Below are positions 58,448 through 64,000 of a stretch of DNA of 64,000 bases, piece after piece; the stretch's first letter is position 1; every line of letters begins with the position of its first letter. The stretch spans positions 1 through 64,000 of IMG/VR virus record IMGVR_UViG_3300050821_002279. The stretch is one strand, 5' to 3'. Made by a program: the position numbers and the translations under genes. The notes under the pieces were generated by a model. It saw nothing but the letters and a program-made list of their open reading frames with translations, was not told the origin of the DNA and did no database searches. This stretch comes from a virus.

Positions 58448-61400
58448 ATGAAAAAGTTCCTATGGGGTGGATTCCTGACAGGGATCGCCATTCTTTGCAT
58501 TGCGGCAGTGTCCCATTTCCCGATTGTTAACGGGGTTCTGCAAGGTGATTTGGACGCGGGGGGCAATAGCATTACGAATGCGCAAAACCTCGTTGGCAAC
58601 TTCCATTACGGCGACGGGTCTAATCTTTCGAACGTTACAGCGGGAGTCACAGTGCAGACCAATGGCGTGCAGCTTGCGACTGGGCAGGGCACGTTAAACA
58701 TTAACGCGGGCGCAAACGTCACGGTCACGGGAAGCTCTGCTGGTTCGGTTGCCACAGTAACTATAGCCTCTACTGGCGCTGGAGGCGGCGGCATTGCCAC
58801 CGTGCAATCGAACGGGGTTAATCAGGTCACTAGCGCAACGGCTCTTAATTTCTGGAATACAGGCGACGTTCTTTTCGGGCCTTACACTAACGCGCCAGCG
58901 GGAACTGCGGATATTCCGGCCTTCCTGAAAAATACCGGGACGGCGGGAACCTACAGGAGTGTGACCTTCGATGCGCAAGGGCGAGAGACGAGCGGAAGCA
59001 ATCCGACAACTTTCGCGGGCTACGGCATCAGTGATACGGCTGCGAATCTCAAGGCCGCGCTGAGCACTTGGGATGGTAGCTTTTGGACGAACCTCACTGG
59101 TCCGAACATTGTGGGCGGGCCGATCACCAATGCCATCAATACGACCGGCAACGGAACTTTCGGCGGAAACCTATCGGTGACTGGATGGGAATTCGTGACT
59201 GGTGGCGAAACTAATGTGGGGAAACTTTACCTTTCTTCTATCAACATTTCCAACGCTGGAAGCGCGGCGGCAACGTGGATGCTGGGAGTGACGGCGGCTG
59301 GCGATGTCGTCACTAACGCCGTTCCAAGTGGAGGCACGGTGTCGGCTGGTGTGGATATCTTGGTGAGCGGCTCGCAAGTCAGTTTGAACACCAACATGAC
59401 CAATGTGGCCTCGATCACGTTTACCAATGGCGCAGTCATGCAAGGTTCATCCCCGGGAAGCTCCAACGCCGTCACATGGTCATCGAGCCAAAGCCAGCCA
59501 AACGGGTTGACGAATCAGGTTGCGGCAGTGGCCACCAACGGATTCGTTGACCTTGGAACCAACCATCAATTTCTTTTGGACACTTCTGGCAACGAGACGA
59601 TTAAGGGGACAATGACCGCGACGAGTTACAACGGGCTCGACACTTCATTGACCAATGCATCCGGGGTGACGCTTCCAATAGAACTCTCTCAAAAGGTTGC
59701 TACGAACGACAGCCGCACGGTTGCCTTGACTGGGCTATTCAGCGAAACAGCGCTTTCCACTTTCAGCGGCGGTCTTGTGGATAACTGGCAATTTGATTCT
59801 GGGCCATCAACAAACGTCGGCAAAACCTATCTCTCGTCTGTCAATATATCCAACGCAGGCAGTGCGGCGGCGGTGATGATGCTCGGCGTTACTGCCGCCG
59901 GAGATGTGGTTACCAACGGGATCCCCGGAGGCGGGGCCGGCCCAAACCCAACCAACAACGATCTGGTTCTGAGCAACAATCTCACGAGCCTGACGATCTA
60001 CGTCGCAACGAACGGCTCGAGCGGGAATTTCCCCGGCACGCCGCTGGCCCCAGTGGACGCGGCGACTGCCCAGGCCGCTGCGACCAACGGCAATACGATC
60101 ATCCTTCTGGATTATAACTATTTCACCGGTCCCTGGCAGTTCACTGGAGCTTGGGGAACTCCACAGCATCCGACAACGGTTAAATCTCAGCACAAGTGGA
60201 CGGCTGGAATCGTGAACTCGGTCAATGGTGGAATTCTGATGGTGGCGTCGCCCGTCATCACCAACTTCGTTTTGGATGGTTTGATCATCAGCAACTCGGC
60301 AGTGGACGGCCTCGGCGGCGGCGGACATGACAATACCTTTCGCAACCTCTGGATCGACCGATCTTCACAGCAGGGAGTCAACCTGACCGAAGTTAACTGC
60401 TCAAACAACATCGTGGAGTATTGCCTACTGACTCGCAACGGGACAACTAACGACACCACCGGGGCGCACTTCCACAATCTTTACGTGAACGGACGAAATA
60501 ACACGGTGCGCTTCACCGTGGGGCTCTTCCCAACCAATGGCTGCAATTTCCAGTTCTTCTCTGGCATCACTGGCGACACGATTACCGGGGACCGGATTTA
60601 CGGCAACTTCACCTATGGCGCGACCAACAATTACGGCTGCGTAGTGTGGGCGACTGATGGCGCGGCGGCCACGGCTGGCACGAACACGGTTTATAACAAT
60701 GACTTCCTTGACTCGATGGGCGTGCGATACGGGGCCATGTATCTCACGAATAACATCGTTCTCACCAATACCGTCCAGTCGATAACCGTGGCGATTTCAT
60801 TGGGCGTTGCGGGTGCGGCTCCGACTATCTTTGGCGACTATCAGCTTGGCACCATTGCGATGCCTGCCGGAGTTGCTGGGGCTCATGACGTGGTTTCGTC
60901 TTTCGCCAATATCGGATTCGTGAACTTCCCGGCGGGTGTCTTCTGGCTCAATGGCACCAATTCGACTGCTTATGGGAAGGGCCTCTCGACAACCTTTCCG
61001 ACGCAGGACATTTGGGGCAACCAGAAGCAGACCATCACAGACATCGGGGCGGCTCAGTTCGACACGATTGCGGCGGGCGACACGCGGACCTTCATCCCGA
61101 TTCAAAACACCGGTGACGACTACTTCACCAAGCCGACGATTTACAACACGATTAAGATGCCGACGATTTCAGCGATCAGCGGCATCACCGTGACTCCAAC
61201 GACGAGCGGTGACGGCTCAACAAACTATGGTCTGACGGTGAGTGGTGGAGGTTCGACAACCAACGGTTATCTCGCAAACACCAATTTTATCTCTGGGCAA
61301 CTTTATACCAACACGCTCGGAGGTCCGATCCACGTGAGTGTGAACGTAAACACGCACGTTTCCAATGTGAGCGGTCAGGCGGCTGTAGCTCTGTGGGTAT

Positions 61401-62320
61401 TTGGGAGCACCACTAATGCTGTTGGATACACTAGCTCGACCCTTGGATTTGCTGCCGACCAAACAAATCTGCTTAGCGGATGGGTGGCAAATGGGCTCGG
61501 TTACGTGTTTACAAACATCTTAGCCGGGGCCGGTGACACCGCCACGCTCTTCGGTGGACAGATCGCAATGCCAAGCGGAACAAACCTCACTGGAGTCCAG
61601 GGCATTACTGGCACCGCGAATCAGGTGACAGTAGGCGGGACAGCGGCCAACCCTATTCTTTCCACCCCGAGCACTTTTGTAGGGCCGGGAAGCGTGACGG
61701 CTACGACAGTGTTCAACGGCACTGCCGGGTCGGGACTAACAAATTTGAACGGTGGCGCAATTACCGGCGGCGTATGGCGCATCGACATCCCCGGATTTGC
61801 ACTTAACCCGGCGGATACTGGATCAATGTCTTACGTCACAAACACGCCTGGAGCCGCCTCTACGTCGATCCAGGGCGCTGGACCGTCCCGTCCTATGTGG
61901 CAGGTGACGGCAACGGGAACAAACATTTATGCAGTATTCCCGCTCCCTTACAACTACGACAGCACTCCGATCACTGCGGAGGCGTGGTTCGTGGGCGGCA
62001 CAAACTTCAACACGAAGACAACCAACGTAGTTACCGCCTCAGCGAGCACCTACGGCTCGGCTCTCGGGACTGCGGTCACGGTCACAAACCGGGTTGACAC
62101 GGTAGGCGTCTCGACGTTTTGGACTACCAATACGCAGTTGCCTGGGATTGTAATAGCCAATAGCACCGCCGCTCCTCTCCCCGGCAGGGCTGTGACGGTT
62201 CAATTCGCGGTGAATAACACAGCGCCGCAGTTCTCAATTTCAAATACCCTCTACCTTCACCATGTCTCGATATTTGGAACCGCGACCAACGTCGCCAGGG
62301 GCAGCATAACAATGCCGTGA
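58448..62320 (+). CDS. Large fibre / beta-helix protein with signal-type N-terminus, 1290 residues
   Basis: MKKFLWGGFLTGIAILCIAA is a signal peptide or anchor, then GVLQGDLDAGGNSITNAQNL as in the 32375 gene. Two copies of an about 60-residue unit (TNVGKLYLSSINISNAGSAA and TNVGKTYLSSVNISNAGSAA) lie about 200 residues apart. Residues about 515-780 form a right-handed beta-helix (VITNFVLDGLIISNSAVDGL, DNTFRNLWIDRSSQQGVNL, NNTVRFTVGLFPTNGCNF). The C-terminal third is Asn/Thr/Gly-rich beta structure. Beta-helices in phage fibres are typically polysaccharide-degrading tailspikes; I do not see a certain active site. Confidence 0.7.
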   Translation: MKKFLWGGFLTGIAILCIAAVSHFPIVNGVLQGDLDAGGNSITNAQNLVGNFHYGDGSNLSNVTAGVTVQTNGVQLATGQGTLNINAGANVTVTGSSAGSVATVTIASTGAGGGGIATVQSNGVNQVTSATALNFWNTGDVLFGPYTNAPAGTADIPAFLKNTGTAGTYRSVTFDAQGRETSGSNPTTFAGYGISDTAANLKAALSTWDGSFWTNLTGPNIVGGPITNAINTTGNGTFGGNLSVTGWEFVTGGETNVGKLYLSSINISNAGSAAATWMLGVTAAGDVVTNAVPSGGTVSAGVDILVSGSQVSLNTNMTNVASITFTNGAVMQGSSPGSSNAVTWSSSQSQPNGLTNQVAAVATNGFVDLGTNHQFLLDTSGNETIKGTMTATSYNGLDTSLTNASGVTLPIELSQKVATNDSRTVALTGLFSETALSTFSGGLVDNWQFDSGPSTNVGKTYLSSVNISNAGSAAAVMMLGVTAAGDVVTNGIPGGGAGPNPTNNDLVLSNNLTSLTIYVATNGSSGNFPGTPLAPVDAATAQAAATNGNTIILLDYNYFTGPWQFTGAWGTPQHPTTVKSQHKWTAGIVNSVNGGILMVASPVITNFVLDGLIISNSAVDGLGGGGHDNTFRNLWIDRSSQQGVNLTEVNCSNNIVEYCLLTRNGTTNDTTGAHFHNLYVNGRNNTVRFTVGLFPTNGCNFQFFSGITGDTITGDRIYGNFTYGATNNYGCVVWATDGAAATAGTNTVYNNDFLDSMGVRYGAMYLTNNIVLTNTVQSITVAISLGVAGAAPTIFGDYQLGTIAMPAGVAGAHDVVSSFANIGFVNFPAGVFWLNGTNSTAYGKGLSTTFPTQDIWGNQKQTITDIGAAQFDTIAAGDTRTFIPIQNTGDDYFTKPTIYNTIKMPTISAISGITVTPTTSGDGSTNYGLTVSGGGSTTNGYLANTNFISGQLYTNTLGGPIHVSVNVNTHVSNVSGQAAVALWVFGSTTNAVGYTSSTLGFAADQTNLLSGWVANGLGYVFTNILAGAGDTATLFGGQIAMPSGTNLTGVQGITGTANQVTVGGTAANPILSTPSTFVGPGSVTATTVFNGTAGSGLTNLNGGAITGGVWRIDIPGFALNPADTGSMSYVTNTPGAASTSIQGAGPSRPMWQVTATGTNIYAVFPLPYNYDSTPITAEAWFVGGTNFNTKTTNVVTASASTYGSALGTAVTVTNRVDTVGVSTFWTTNTQLPGIVIANSTAAPLPGRAVTVQFAVNNTAPQFSISNTLYLHHVSIFGTATNVARGSITMP

Positions 62321-63009
62321 GAAACATCCTGATATCATTGCTATTGGTTGTCGCGCAGTTGGCAAGCGGCCAAAGCGAGGTGATCTTTGCTCCTTGGAAT
62401 CAGTACGCCTCGACCGCTGCCGGTTGCAGCATCAACGCCGCTGACACCTTCCACCGTGCTAATGAGAACCCATTGAGCCAAGGCGGGAATTGGAAACTGG
62501 TATCAGGTCAAGGGGCCTTACAGGTCTCCGGAAATGTCTGCACTTGGACCAACTGCGCAAGTCCTAACGGTGAAATGTATTTCGACGGGGCGCTTGGGTG
62601 GACTAATTGCCCATCCCAAACCTCAAGCACTTGGGTAACTGGAGGTCCGAATACCGCTGCTGGCGGCGGGTGGGGGCCATTCGTTCGATGCAGTCCGACG
62701 GTGAGGACATATTACGAGGCTATCGTTTGGCAGGGCAACGTGAGGCTGGAAGAGCGTATATCTGGCGTCGGGAATACACAGCTTGCAGACATTACTGTTA
62801 CCTACGTCACAGGAGCAGAACTCACGCTATCTGTCACCGGGAGCGACCTCACGAACAATGTGAATCTGATCGTAACTTACAATAACGTCCAGTTGACCAA
62901 CATGCACCCGTTCCACGTCATCACTAATGGGTTTCCGGGGATTCGGTATAGTTCAGCGGATAGCACTTGCCTCATGGCCGTGACAAACTGGGTTGGAAGC
63001 TCGCCGTGA
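62317..63009 (+). CDS. Secreted beta-sandwich protein
   Basis: 230 residues from GTG at 62317 (GTGA overlap). MRNILISLLLVVAQLASGQS is a Sec signal peptide. The mature part (DTFHRANENPLSQGGNWKLV, GEMYFDGALGWTNCP, YYEAIVWQGNVRLEERISGV) resembles concanavalin-like lectin/glucanase domains with D-x-F-x-R. Probably carbohydrate binding. Coupled to the neighbouring hydrolase-like gene. Confidence 0.55.
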   Translation: MRNILISLLLVVAQLASGQSEVIFAPWNQYASTAAGCSINAADTFHRANENPLSQGGNWKLVSGQGALQVSGNVCTWTNCASPNGEMYFDGALGWTNCPSQTSSTWVTGGPNTAAGGGWGPFVRCSPTVRTYYEAIVWQGNVRLEERISGVGNTQLADITVTYVTGAELTLSVTGSDLTNNVNLIVTYNNVQLTNMHPFHVITNGFPGIRYSSADSTCLMAVTNWVGSSP

Positions 63010-64000
63010 GACTCGCACTCTCCATCCTGCTTTGCTGCCTGAGCGCGAACGCCGCGACGATTACGAGTGTCCTGCGCGCGTCCAGCAACCCCAATTACTT
63101 CACCGACGCAACAGGCAAGGGCGTCATTCTCGTTGGCTCTCAAACATGGAACGACTTTCTGGATCTCGGGTTAGCCTCTGGCGGCTCAGTAACCCCTCTC
63201 AACTTCGATCAATATGTGACGAACCTTGTTTTTTGGGGCCATTCCGCAACGATTGTTTGGCACAAAGACTTTCCGCAAATGTACAACTGGGGTGCAGCGG
63301 GCGGTAGCACTACATGGATTATGTCGCCGTATCAATGGGCGAGAAACGGCCCCGGTAACGCGACAGATGGGCTGCTCAAGTTCGATTTTACCGTGTTCGA
63401 CACGAATTACTTTGCCCGCCTGAGGAGTAGGGTGATCGAACTTCAGACAAACGGGATTTACGCAATCGTCCAACTTTTTGACGGCACCGGCTTGATTTTC
63501 TTTCGCGGTTCTGGGGACGGTTATCCATACACGGCAGCAAATAATATCAACGGCATTGATGACGGCGGCGGAAGCTCGCAAACCTCGATGACGATGGTGG
63601 CAACCAATGCAATTACTGACGTGCAGGATAAATACATTGCGCACGTCATCAGCCAGATTGGAGATTTGCCAAACATCCTTTGGGAGCCTTCTGAGGAAGC
63701 GCCGACAAACTCACAGTTTTGGCAGAATCATGTTATTAGTGTTATTCGAGCAGTGGAGGCAACCAACACTTTGCAGCATCCTATCATGTACGCCAGCCTC
63801 ACGACCCCGCCCCCTACCGACAGTGTGCTTTACAATTCTGCCGCCGATGCGGTTGCTCCTGGGACTAAGATTTCTACGTCCACAAGCTGCGGCACGAATA
63901 CCCCGACGTGCAAGGTCGTGCTGGCTGATAGTGATCACCTTTACTTCGGCATGTGGAATGATTCACAGCAGGTAAATCGCAACTGGATTTGGGAAGAAGT
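63006..64000 (+). CDS. Secreted glycoside-hydrolase-like (DUF4038/apiosidase-type) protein, cut by window edge
   Basis: At least 331 residues from GTG at 63006 (GTGA overlap), open to the window end. RLALSILLCCLSANA is a Sec signal. TDATGKGVILVGSQTWNDFL, LNFDQYVTNLVFWGHSATIV, YFARLRSRVIELQTNGIYAI, LPNILWEPSEEAPTNSQFWQ follow the TIM-barrel order of DUF4038/GH140-like apiosidases (strand 1 G-K-x-x-x-x-x-G, a Y-F-x-x-x-x-x-I/V helix, then W-E-P-S-E/x). Likely a capsule or cell-wall polysaccharide depolymerase. The C-terminus is outside the window. Confidence 0.65.
   Translation, partial: MRLALSILLCCLSANAATITSVLRASSNPNYFTDATGKGVILVGSQTWNDFLDLGLASGGSVTPLNFDQYVTNLVFWGHSATIVWHKDFPQMYNWGAAGGSTTWIMSPYQWARNGPGNATDGLLKFDFTVFDTNYFARLRSRVIELQTNGIYAIVQLFDGTGLIFFRGSGDGYPYTAANNINGIDDGGGSSQTSMTMVATNAITDVQDKYIAHVISQIGDLPNILWEPSEEAPTNSQFWQNHVISVIRAVEATNTLQHPIMYASLTTPPPTDSVLYNSAADAVAPGTKISTSTSCGTNTPTCKVVLADSDHLYFGMWNDSQQVNRNWIWEE

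Overview
The window is part of a tailed double-stranded DNA phage genome (Caudoviricetes). It carries a replicative helicase with its own initiator, a large terminase, a 759-residue portal, a scaffold, a major capsid protein, tail and fibre genes and a very large internal virion-type protein. No sheath, tape-measure or tube cassette is visible and the portal is large, so a short-tailed (podovirus-like) particle is my inference. I see no integrase, tRNA or recognisable lysis cassette. The host cannot be named from the sequence. Many genes overlap by ATGA, GTGA or TAATG, as expected of compact phage operons.

Layout. (a) 1-6834, minus strand: an early operon. It holds an S-Q-V-x repeat protein cut by the window edge, an ASCH-like protein, a DUF3150-like protein and a conserved trio of DUF2997, DUF1257 (Ycf35-like) and a Ycf46-like AAA ATPase, with an HNH endonuclease inserted in the trio. 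Several starts follow a GAAAGGATCAAA ribosome-binding site. (b) 6835-8699: a mostly non-coding control region around a helix-turn-helix gene. (c) 8709-12475: a small plus-strand replication-type gene, then a minus-strand run of small zinc-ribbon, coiled-coil and unknown genes. (d) 12474-12725: divergent promoters with DnaA boxes, a candidate origin. (e) 12726-16147, plus: replication protein, DnaB helicase and small accessory genes. (f) 16059-31602, minus: late genes with the 1931-residue polyvalent protein, virion proteins, a glycosyltransferase, an HNH gene and tail proteins. (g) 31692-64000, plus: fibre genes, terminase, portal, then a glycan and small-molecule modification island (ATP-grasp, DHH phosphoesterase, four glycosyltransferase genes, two methyltransferases) embedded before scaffold and capsid, and finally a second fibre module ending in a secreted glycoside-hydrolase-like protein.

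Most interesting items. A minus-strand cassette at 38881-40184, inside the plus-strand late operon, has its own promoter and terminator. It encodes a RAMP/Cas7-like protein whose gene is flanked on both sides by non-coding sequence with GG dinucleotides at strict five-base spacing. The major capsid gene is interrupted by a self-splicing-type group I intron (about 55595-55888). The Ycf46-like ATPase has its Walker B segment in front of Walker A. The tail protein at 29588-31602 has about 100 conserved-looking N-terminal residues that can be reached only through a -1 frameshift or a base missing from an A6 run.

How the genes work together: early minus-strand genes probably reprogram the host, the helicase loader and DnaB drive replication from the 12.5 kb origin region, terminase, portal, scaffold and capsid build and fill the head, and the tail, fibre and hydrolase genes handle adsorption. 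The glycosyltransferase and methyltransferase island probably decorates a surface glycan of the virion or the infected cell.
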